From positions 1-44,269 of the forward strand of contig NZ_JAFLRJ010000026.1 in NCBI RefSeq assembly GCF_017315755.1: a DNA stretch of 44,269 nucleotides. The letters run 5' to 3'. The translations under genes were made by a program, and so were the position numbers. The notes beneath the pieces were generated by a model that had not been told where the DNA came from, ran no database searches, and was given only the letters and a program-made list of their open reading frames with translations. Shown here piece by piece: positions 16,832 to 23,952 of this stretch. This DNA is from Streptomyces beijiangensis (lineage in GTDB: Bacteria; Actinomycetota; Actinomycetes; Streptomycetales; Streptomycetaceae). Numbering within the stretch: position 1 is the stretch's first letter; every line of letters begins with the position of its first letter.

Positions 16832-17475
16832 TGGCTCAGTCCGCTGGTGCAGGCGGCGCCCGGCTCAGGGGTCTGCGCCCCCTGCACGTACTTGGTGAAG
16901 AACTGGTTGACCCGCGGGTCGGCCGCGCTGTCCACCGTCACCTGCTTGCCCCACGCGCTCAGCATGATCGCGCCGGTCTGGTTCGTGTACGGGCTCATCA
17001 GCGAGTAAGGGGTCGTCTTCACCTTGTCGCCGAGCTTCTTCACATCGGCCGCGGAGGCCTTGTCCGTGTACGTCACCCAGACCGCGCCGTGCTCCAGCGA
17101 GTGCACGGCGTTCATGTCGTTGAGGGGCTTGGTGTAGACGTCCCCGTTGCAGTTCATCCAGACCTGGTTGTGGTCACCGCCCACCGGCGGGTGCATCGGG
17201 TACGTGACCTGCTTGGTGACGTGGTTGCGGGTCAGCTTCTTGGCGTCCCAGTCCTTCTCGCCCTTGATGGGGGCCTTGGCCGCCGCGCTCTTCGCGTCCT
17301 TCTTGTCCGACTCCTTGTTGAGCATGTACGCACCGAAGCCCACCAGGCCGAGGACAACGGCCGCGCTCACGGTGATCGCGATGATGCGACTGCGCCGCTC
17401 GCGCGACTGCTCGGCGCGGCGCATCTCCTCTATTCGAGCCTTGCGGTCGTTCTTCGAAGTCTTGGCGGAGGCCAT
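16828..17475 (-). CDS. DUF3105 family membrane-anchored protein
   Basis: The 215-residue protein has a short, strongly charged cytoplasmic N-terminus with a coiled-coil-like stretch (about 10-35), one transmembrane helix (about 37-55) and an extracytoplasmic DUF3105 domain. Conserved-looking histidines occur in YPMHPPVGGDHNQVWMNC and HSLEHGAVWVTY, consistent with a metal or redox role; the function is unknown. I chose ATG 17475 because AAGGA lies eight bases upstream and the family N-terminus begins there. It is the first gene of a two-gene operon with DUF305 and is divergent from the glutamate-synthase-like gene (131 bases between starts). Confidence 0.88.
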   Translation of the reverse strand: MASAKTSKNDRKARIEEMRRAEQSRERRSRIIAITVSAAVVLGLVGFGAYMLNKESDKKDAKSAAAKAPIKGEKDWDAKKLTRNHVTKQVTYPMHPPVGGDHNQVWMNCNGDVYTKPLNDMNAVHSLEHGAVWVTYTDKASAADVKKLGDKVKTTPYSLMSPYTNQTGAIMLSAWGKQVTVDSAADPRVNQFFTKYVQGAQTPEPGAACTSGLSQ

Positions 17476-17606
17476 GATCTGCGTCCTTCTGCGGTAACGG
17501 GCGAGGCATATGAGGCCCCGGTTGTGCCGCAGGCCCCCCATGGCCCGAGATGGTATAGGCATACGCGAACGGGGGACCCGAAGGACCCCTGAGCCGAGGA
17601 GCAACC

Positions 17607-19196
17607 GTGGTGCGAAAAGTCGTGGTCGCCGTGCTGGTGGCCGTCGCGCTGGCCCTGACCGTCCTGGCGGTCTTCGCCGGCCCCTGGTGGTGGTGCGGCG
17701 CCGTCCCACTGCTCGCGGCCGCCGCCGTGGGTACGTACGACGTGCTGCAGCGCCGCCACTCGCTGCTGCGCAACTACCCCGTCGTCGGACATCTCCGCTA
17801 TCTGCTGGAGAAGATCCGCCCGGAGATGCAGCAGTACTTCATCGAGCGGGACTACGACGGGATGCCCTACGACCGCGACACCCGCTCCACGGTCTACGAG
17901 CGCGCCAAGGGCACCGCGGACCAGGACCCCTTCGGCACCGAACTGGACGTCTACGCACCGGGCTACGAGTTCTTCGTCCACTCCGTCGCCCCGAGCCCGG
18001 TGCCCGGCGAGGCGCCGCGTGTGCGGATCGGCGGCCCCGGCTGTACGCGCCCGTACGACATGGCCCTGCTCAATGTCTCCGCGATGAGCTTCGGCTCGCT
18101 CTCCGCCCAGGCGATCCTGGCGCTCAACCGGGGTGCGGCGGCGGGCGGCTTCGCGCACGACACCGGGGAGGGCGGGATCTCCGAGTACCACCTGAAGCAC
18201 GGTGGGGACCTGGTCTGGGAGATCGGCACCGGCTACTTCGGCTGCCGTACCGACGACGGCGACTTCGACGAGAAGGAGTTCGCGCGCAAGGCGGCGGGCG
18301 AGAGCGTGCGCTGTGTGTCGCTGAAGCTCTCCCAGGGCGCCAAGCCCGGCATGGGCGGGGTGCTGCCGGGGGCCAAGGTCAACGCCGAGATCGCCCGGGT
18401 GCGGGAGGTCCCCGAGGGGAAGACCGTGATCTCGCCCAGTTACCACCGGGTCTTCTCGACCCCGCGTGAACTGATCCGCTTCATCGGCCGGATGCGCGAG
18501 CTCGCGGGCGGCAAACCGGCAGGCTTCAAGCTCTGCGTGGGCAGCCGCCGCGACGTGCTGGCGATCTGCCGGGCGATGGCCGAGGAGGACATCACCCCGG
18601 ACTTCATCATCGTCGACGGCGCCGAGGGCGGCACCGGGGCGGCCCCCATGGAGTTCGTCGACCATGTGGGGATGCCGCTCACCGAAGGGCTCGGGATCGT
18701 ACACAACGCGCTGGTCGGGGTCGGGCTGCGGGACCGGGTCCGGATCGGCGCGAGCGGCAAGGTCGCCACCGGATCCGACATCGTCAAGCGGCTCATCCAC
18801 GGCGCGGACTACACCAACGCGGCACGCGCCATGATGTTCGCCGTCGGGTGCATCCAGGCGCAGCGCTGCCACACCAACACCTGCCCCGTCGGGGTCGCCA
18901 CCCAGGACCCGCGGCGTGCGCAGGCGCTGGACGTGGCGGACAAGTACCGGCGCGTGCAGCGCTTCCAGCAGGCGACTGTCCACAGTGCGATGCAGATCAT
19001 GGCGTCGATGGGCGTCAGCGACCCGGCCGACCTGCGGCCGTACATGCTGCACCGGAGGATCTCCCACCACGAGGTGGCGTCGTACGCGCAGCTGCTCACC
19101 TGGCTGGAGCCCGGACAGCTCCTCACCGGAGATCCACTGCCCGCGGAGTGGGAGCACGCCTGGGAGACCAGCGACCCGGACACCTTCATCGCGTAG
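17607..19196 (+). CDS. Membrane-anchored FMN-binding glutamate-synthase-like oxidoreductase
   Basis: Two N-terminal membrane helices (about residues 5-25 and 27-45) precede a full glutamate-synthase central/FMN domain of about 430 residues. The FMN barrel is visible in MSFGSLSAQAILALNRGA and in DFIIVDGAEGGTGAAPMEF. A [3Fe-4S] motif C-x5-C-x4-C is exact at C415, C421 and C426 (GCIQAQRCHTNTCPVG). The N-terminal glutaminase domain of true GltB is absent, so it cannot itself take ammonia from glutamine. Relatives include archaeal-type GltB and the catalytic subunit of N-methylglutamate synthase. GTG 17607 is preceded by GAGGAG. It lies 111 bases upstream of glnA2 in the same direction. Substrate and electron donor are unknown. 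Confidence 0.9.
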   Translation: MVRKVVVAVLVAVALALTVLAVFAGPWWWCGAVPLLAAAAVGTYDVLQRRHSLLRNYPVVGHLRYLLEKIRPEMQQYFIERDYDGMPYDRDTRSTVYERAKGTADQDPFGTELDVYAPGYEFFVHSVAPSPVPGEAPRVRIGGPGCTRPYDMALLNVSAMSFGSLSAQAILALNRGAAAGGFAHDTGEGGISEYHLKHGGDLVWEIGTGYFGCRTDDGDFDEKEFARKAAGESVRCVSLKLSQGAKPGMGGVLPGAKVNAEIARVREVPEGKTVISPSYHRVFSTPRELIRFIGRMRELAGGKPAGFKLCVGSRRDVLAICRAMAEEDITPDFIIVDGAEGGTGAAPMEFVDHVGMPLTEGLGIVHNALVGVGLRDRVRIGASGKVATGSDIVKRLIHGADYTNAARAMMFAVGCIQAQRCHTNTCPVGVATQDPRRAQALDVADKYRRVQRFQQATVHSAMQIMASMGVSDPADLRPYMLHRRISHHEVASYAQLLTWLEPGQLLTGDPLPAEWEHAWETSDPDTFIA

Positions 19197-19307
19197 GACG
19201 TACCTCACAATGGGGCAGGGGCGGTGGGCAACACACCCGAAACCATGGCATGCGATGCTCAGGACGGCAGGCGGCCTGACCGGCGAGGATGGGTAGGAAC
19301 AGCAGAT

Positions 19308-20669
19308 ATGGACAAGCAGCAGGAATTCGTGCTCCGTACGCTCGAGGAGCGCGACATCCGCTTCGTACGGCTGTGGTTCACCGATGTCCTCGGTTTCCTC
19401 AAGTCCGTCGCTGTCGCGCCCGCCGAGCTGGAGCAGGCCTTCGACGAGGGCATCGGCTTCGACGGCTCCGCCATCGAGGGCTTCGCGCGCGTCTACGAGT
19501 CCGACATGATCGCCAAGCCGGACCCGTCCACCTTCCAGATCCTCCCCTGGCGCGCCGAGGCCCCGGGCACGGCCCGGATGTTCTGCGACATCCTGATGCC
19601 GGACGGCTCGCCGTCCTTCGCCGACCCGCGCTACGTACTGAAGCGGATCCTCGCCAAGACCTCCGACCTGGGCTTCACCTTCTACACCCACCCGGAGATC
19701 GAGTTCTTCCTGCTGAAGAACAAGCCGCTCGACGGGACCGTCCCCACCCCGGCCGACAACTCCGGCTACTTCGACCACACCCCGCAGAACGTCGGCATGG
19801 ACTTCCGCCGCCAGGCGATCACCATGCTGGAGTCGATGGGCATCTCGGTCGAGTTCAGCCACCACGAGGGCGCGCCCGGCCAGCAGGAGATCGACCTCCG
19901 CTACGCCGACGCGCTGTCGACCGCCGACAACATCATGACGTTCCGGCTGGTCATGAAGCAGGTCGCGCTGGAGCAGGGCGTGCAGGCCACCTTCATGCCG
20001 AAGCCGTTCTCGGAGTTCCCCGGCTCGGGCATGCACACGCACCTCTCGCTCTTCGAGGGCGACCGCAACGCCTTCTACGAGTCGGGCTCGGAGTACCAGC
20101 TCTCGAAGGTCGGCAAGTCCTTCATCGCCGGTCTGCTCAAGCACGCCGCCGAGATCTCCGCCGTCACCAACCAGTGGGTCAACTCCTACAAGCGGATCTG
20201 GGGAGGCGGTGGACGCACCGCCGGCGCGGGCGGCGAGGCCCCCTCGTACATCTGCTGGGGCCACAACAACCGCTCGGCCCTGATCCGCGTCCCGATGTAC
20301 AAGCCGGGCAAGACCGGATCGGCGCGCGTCGAGGTCCGCTCGATCGACTCCGGCGCCAACCCGTACCTGACATACGCCGTGCTCCTCGCGGCGGGCCTCA
20401 AGGGCATCGAGGAGGGGTACGAGCTCCCGCCCGGCGCGGACGACGACGTCTGGGCGCTCTCGGACGCCGAGCGCCGCGCGATGGGCATCGAGCCGCTGCC
20501 GCAGAACCTCGGTGAGGCGATTGCGCTGATGGAGCGCAGCGAACTGGTGGCCGAGACGCTCGGCGAGCACGTCTTCGACTTCTTCCTGCGCAACAAGAAG
20601 CAGGAGTGGGAGGAGTACCGGAGCGAGGTCACCGCCTTCGAGCTCCGCAAGAACCTGCCGGTTCTGTAG
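19308..20669 (+). CDS. glnA2: Glutamine synthetase I-like ligase GlnA2 (probable gamma-glutamylpolyamine synthetase)
   Basis: The 453-residue protein has the type I glutamine-synthetase fold. GFDGSAIEGF holds the loop aspartate, and metal and substrate motifs appear in HHEGAPGQQEIDLRYADAL, GSGMHTHLSLF, NSYKRIW and RVEVRSIDSGANPYLTYA. The adenylylation tyrosine is missing: the equivalent region reads DDDVWALSD, with tryptophan at W382. It should therefore not be controlled by GlnE. The S. coelicolor protein of this name and length has been reported to glutamylate polyamines rather than make glutamine; I assign that role by similarity recalled, not tested. ATG 19308 has TAGGAA eight bases upstream. 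A large inverted repeat follows the stop. Confidence 0.92.
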   Translation: MDKQQEFVLRTLEERDIRFVRLWFTDVLGFLKSVAVAPAELEQAFDEGIGFDGSAIEGFARVYESDMIAKPDPSTFQILPWRAEAPGTARMFCDILMPDGSPSFADPRYVLKRILAKTSDLGFTFYTHPEIEFFLLKNKPLDGTVPTPADNSGYFDHTPQNVGMDFRRQAITMLESMGISVEFSHHEGAPGQQEIDLRYADALSTADNIMTFRLVMKQVALEQGVQATFMPKPFSEFPGSGMHTHLSLFEGDRNAFYESGSEYQLSKVGKSFIAGLLKHAAEISAVTNQWVNSYKRIWGGGGRTAGAGGEAPSYICWGHNNRSALIRVPMYKPGKTGSARVEVRSIDSGANPYLTYAVLLAAGLKGIEEGYELPPGADDDVWALSDAERRAMGIEPLPQNLGEAIALMERSELVAETLGEHVFDFFLRNKKQEWEEYRSEVTAFELRKNLPVL

Positions 20670-20673
20670 GCGT

Positions 20674-20706
20674 CAGGGGTCGGTGGTCACGGACCATCGG
20701 CCCCTG
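20674..20706. terminator. Bidirectional hairpin overlapping the stop codon of the convergent gene
   Basis: The 15-base arms 20674-20688 and 20692-20706 pair throughout (two G-T pairs) around a three-base loop. The hairpin begins four bases after the glnA2 stop, and the stop codon of the minus-strand membrane gene (20687-20689) lies inside it. It can serve both genes. Confidence 0.75.
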
Positions 20707-21475
20707 GGTCGGGTAGTTCGAGAGGCTTCAGGAGCGCTTCCCGGATGACCTTGACGATGTCGTCGATGTGCGCGGACACGCCCGCTTTGAAGCCCTCCCT
20801 GGTCAGGAGTTTCGCCAGTTCGGGGAGGTCGCTCACGGGAAGGCCCGTGGCGGGCTGTGCGGCGACCGCGCTGCGTTTTGTCTCGTATTCGGTGATCACC
20901 TGGCCGAGATGCGATTCGATCGCCACAAAGCCCTTTCTCAGGGATTCTTCGATGTCCTGTTGGCCGAATGCGTGATTCTCCGCCTGTCGTTTGAGGGTCT
21001 CGAATTCGAGCTGCTGGACATTGAGATCGCTGATGCGTTTTTCGTAGATGTCGAGGGTGATGTGTCCGCCGGGCTGGTTGCCGGTCTCGGCCCTCAACAT
21101 CCGGCGTATTGCCTTCACTTGGTGGTAGAGGGCGAGTGTGGTGTCCAGTGCCGAACGGTACGACTCGTCCAGGCGGTCGCGTTTGTCGGACAGGGTGGTG
21201 ACCTGGCGCCGCCAGTTCTCCATCCTGAGGTCGCGCTCTCTGTCGCGCTCTTTGGCGGCTTGGGTCCGGCTGTCGTTGAAGGCGAAAGTCGCTATGGCCG
21301 CGATGCTCCCGAAGACGGAAACCGCCAGGACCTGCATGGCTGTTTTGGCTGCCTCGTAATGCAGGGTATTGCTGGTGGGATTCCCGGACCAGGCCCACTG
21401 CAGAACGACCGCACTCGCCGCGGTTATCGCCACCAATAAGCAGATGCTGAGGATCCTGACGTTACGAAGTCTCAT
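20687..21475 (-). CDS. Unknown two-helix membrane protein with long coiled coil; contains a TTA codon
   Basis: I do not recognise this 262-residue protein. It has two predicted membrane helices (about residues 8-28 and 45-66), then a highly charged, probably coiled-coil stretch (about 68-110) and a helical cytoplasmic C-terminal half with no enzyme motif. Codon 13 is TTA (21437-21439), the rare leucine codon read only by the bldA tRNA in Streptomyces. Codon use (AGA, ATA, TTG, many A/T third bases) and visibly lower GC differ from all neighbours, which suggests recent acquisition. It stands alone between two hairpins. Possible roles include signalling, scaffold or defence effector, but nothing specific supports any of these. 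Confidence 0.75.
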   Translation of the reverse strand: MRLRNVRILSICLLVAITAASAVVLQWAWSGNPTSNTLHYEAAKTAMQVLAVSVFGSIAAIATFAFNDSRTQAAKERDRERDLRMENWRRQVTTLSDKRDRLDESYRSALDTTLALYHQVKAIRRMLRAETGNQPGGHITLDIYEKRISDLNVQQLEFETLKRQAENHAFGQQDIEESLRKGFVAIESHLGQVITEYETKRSAVAAQPATGLPVSDLPELAKLLTREGFKAGVSAHIDDIVKVIREALLKPLELPDPGADGP

Positions 21476-21546
21476 CGGCCACCCCTTCGCGGGAGAGTCG
21501 GAACAGGTTCATCCGGCTTACCGCGAGGATCAAGACCTGTCACGTA

Positions 21547-21586
21547 CGAGAGCGGGCCGCCGGCAGATGCCGGTGGCCCGCTCTCG
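21547..21586 (-). terminator. 18-bp hairpin terminator of the PIG-L gene
   Basis: Arms 21547-21564 and 21569-21586 pair over 18 positions (one G-T) around the loop AGAT. It starts 18 bases after the PIG-L stop on the minus strand and precedes the membrane-protein gene. Confidence 0.8.
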
Positions 21587-21603
21587 CGTGGGGACGGGTT
21601 GGT

Positions 21604-23697
21604 TCAGTGGACGCGGTTCCAGTGCAGCTTGCCGTCCAGGCCGATCGCGGCCACGCTCGCCGTGCCCGCGCTGTCCGTCACCAGCGCCGGGGCGCCCGCG
21701 AACAGGTAGCTGTCCTGGGTCCAGATGTCTGTCGAATGGGGTTTCCCCTGCTCAATGGGGTCTCCCCTGCTCGAACGAAGTTGAGAGCTTGGGGAAGAAG
21801 CCGAGAGCTTGGGGAAGGGTGCGGTGCCGAGGTGGCCCGAGCCCGTGCGGGCCGCCAGGGCCTTGCCCGTGGTGCTCACCGGGCCGAAGCCCGCCGCGCC
21901 GCCCGCCTCCGTGACCGGGGAGACGGTGGGCGTCGCGCCGGCGGTGACCAGGGCCGTCCGTACGTTCCCTGAATCCGTCTTACGGAAGTAGAGCCGCACC
22001 CCCTCGTCGTCGGCGCGTGCCGTCAGCGGGAGCGTGGTCGTCGGCAGGCCGGTGGGGACCGGGCCCTTCAGCGCGGCGCCCGGCGCCTGCTGGGTCCAGA
22101 CCGCCACCGAGCGGGGGGTGGCGGCGAAGACGAAGCGGCGGCCCGACTTGTCGGTGGCGACGGCCGGGTCGCCGTGCAGTCCCTTGCCGCCGATCGAGTG
22201 CCACTTGGCCCAGTCGCCGTCCGCCTGCTGGGTGCGGGCGCTGAGCCCGAAGGCGCTGTTGCGCAGATAGACGGTGAGACGGCCGTCCCGGCCCACGGCG
22301 ACCGCGGGGGCGCTGATGTCGGAGGTGCCGAAGTGGTCGGCGAGCTCGGGGCTGCCCAGCGACTGCCAGTCGCCGAACCGGCCGCCGGGGGTCTTCTGCA
22401 CCGTGAGGACGACATCGCGCCGGTAGTCCGCCGCCGTCGAGCCGATGGTCGTACGGGTGCCGAAGACCGCGATCCGCCCGTCAGGGAGCTTCACCGTGGA
22501 GACACCGGGGTCGATGCCGGCGCCGGGCTTCAGCTCGGGCTCCGACCAGGTGCCCGCGGCGCCGGGGGAGCGGTGCCAGACGGCCAGGCGCTGGTCGAGC
22601 ACGCCGAACGCGGACAGGCTGCCGTCGGCGCCGGGCTGCATCCAGGAGGTGGACTCGCCGCGGGTGTAGCGGATGGACTGCGTCCAGTCGTGGCCCGAGG
22701 GGTGCGCCGCGACCTTGCGGTCCCCGCAGCCGGACGCGGACTTGCAGTAGTTGTCGGCGTGGTCCTTCCACGCGTACGTCTCGACGGTGCGCAGTTTGGC
22801 GGCGGCGTTCGCCGGGTCCAGGGAGTGCCCCAGCCTGCCGGTGAAGTAGCCGAGATAGTTCTGCACGGTGAAGTGCGGGTGGTTCTTGGACGTCGCGTAG
22901 TGCGCGAGCGCGGCCTGGGCGAACCTCGCGGCGTACATGTGGTCCTGGTGGTCCAGGAGATTGCCGGTCTTCTCGTTGCGTCCCGGCGTCGGGTCGAGCA
23001 GGCGCACGCTGGTCGGCTGGAAGCGTTCGAGCAGCCCGGCGATCGTCGAGACGACCTCGGCCCTGGTGTACGAGAACCGGCGCTCGACCGGGGTCCCGGC
23101 CGACAGCTGGGAGCCGAGCGTCTGCACCGTGCCGTCCCACAGCCCGTGCAGGCTGTGCGGGCGGTAGCCCGCGACGCTGCCCGCCTCGTGCAGCTGCACC
23201 CACACCAGGCTCAGCTGGGGGCGCGCCTTGAGCACGTCGAGTTCGGCGGTGCCGCCGCCCGCGGTGGGCATCGTGGTGCGCTGCCAGGGGCTGCTGCGGT
23301 TCCCCGTCGCCATCTCGGCGTACGCCGCGCGGATGCCGTTCTGCCGGGCCTCCGCGTACTTCGCCTTGTCGGCCGGGGGGTGGTTCCTGGCGCCCCTGCC
23401 GCCCGCCATGTTGATGCCGTCGGCCTCTCCCGCGGTCAGGTACACCGAGGTCACGCTGGAGTGGGAGGCGATCGCCTGGCTGACGTCGGGGTTCATGAAG
23501 TACAGGTCGTCGTCCTCGTGGGCGAGGATCTGCATGACCGACTGACGTACGGTGCGCACCGGCTGCACGATCGGCCCATTGACGGTCACCGTGGGTGCCG
23601 ACGAGGTGGCCGCCTCCGTCCCGACGACCGCAGCGGTTCCCGCAGCGATGGCGACGAGCAGTATCGCTATGGGGCCACGGCGGCGGAACGATGTCAT
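21604..23697 (-). CDS. Secreted PIG-L/LmbE-family deacetylase with C-terminal beta-propeller-like domain
   Basis: A 697-residue exported protein. A hydrophobic N-terminal signal or anchor (about 9-30) is followed by a PIG-L/LmbE deacetylase domain (about 40-330). The zinc motif appears as AHEDDD (canonical AHPDDE), and a later histidine region reads LLDHQDHMYAARF. The family removes acetyl groups from N-acetylglucosamine-type sugars. The C-terminal half has repeated W-x-W/G-rich blades (GDWQSLGSPE, DWAKWHSIGG), as in sialidase-like or lectin propellers, perhaps for glycan binding. Residues about 628-655 are encoded by an inserted repeat element. AAAGG about eight bases upstream supports the ATG. 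Divergent from glnE, with 255 bases between starts. Confidence 0.87.
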   Translation of the reverse strand: MTSFRRRGPIAILLVAIAAGTAAVVGTEAATSSAPTVTVNGPIVQPVRTVRQSVMQILAHEDDDLYFMNPDVSQAIASHSSVTSVYLTAGEADGINMAGGRGARNHPPADKAKYAEARQNGIRAAYAEMATGNRSSPWQRTTMPTAGGGTAELDVLKARPQLSLVWVQLHEAGSVAGYRPHSLHGLWDGTVQTLGSQLSAGTPVERRFSYTRAEVVSTIAGLLERFQPTSVRLLDPTPGRNEKTGNLLDHQDHMYAARFAQAALAHYATSKNHPHFTVQNYLGYFTGRLGHSLDPANAAAKLRTVETYAWKDHADNYCKSASGCGDRKVAAHPSGHDWTQSIRYTRGESTSWMQPGADGSLSAFGVLDQRLAVWHRSPGAAGTWSEPELKPGAGIDPGVSTVKLPDGRIAVFGTRTTIGSTAADYRRDVVLTVQKTPGGRFGDWQSLGSPELADHFGTSDISAPAVAVGRDGRLTVYLRNSAFGLSARTQQADGDWAKWHSIGGKGLHGDPAVATDKSGRRFVFAATPRSVAVWTQQAPGAALKGPVPTGLPTTTLPLTARADDEGVRLYFRKTDSGNVRTALVTAGATPTVSPVTEAGGAAGFGPVSTTGKALAARTGSGHLGTAPFPKLSASSPSSQLRSSRGDPIEQGKPHSTDIWTQDSYLFAGAPALVTDSAGTASVAAIGLDGKLHWNRVH
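21735..21817. repeat. Composite interspersed repeat inserted in frame in the PIG-L gene
   Basis: Two tandem 19-bp units beginning AATGGGGT (21735-21753, 21754-21772, one mismatch) are joined by CGAACGAAGTT to two copies of GAGAGCTTGGGGAAG (21783-21797 and 21803-21817). The words CTGCTCGA, GAGAGCTTGGGG and GGGGxxTCCCC are those of a repeat I have often seen in Streptomyces intergenic DNA. Here the frame of the host gene stays open through it. Confidence 0.75.
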
Positions 23698-23952
23698 GGG
23701 GTACGCCTTTGTCGTGCCGGAACGGAGGAGAAACCGTGATCGGGACCCGATCAGTCGGGAAGAGGGACACCCGGCCGGATCGGTTCACTGGCTATGCACA
23801 GCAATAGCTGTTGCCCGCGTCACCCGCCTCCCGGCGGCCACCGACGCGCACCGGCCCATGGAGGCTGTCGGACCCTGCGGCTACGCTCGGAATCCGAAGC
23901 TTGATCCAGACTCGTTCCGGAGCTTGTCTCAGGGGCCACGGAAGGCGGCGGC

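Noticed and set aside
17430..20570. 1046-residue minus-strand frame opposite the FMN enzyme and glnA2
   Set aside because: The opposite strand encodes two well-conserved enzymes; this frame has the antisense His/Asp/Arg/Val bias typical of high-GC shadows.
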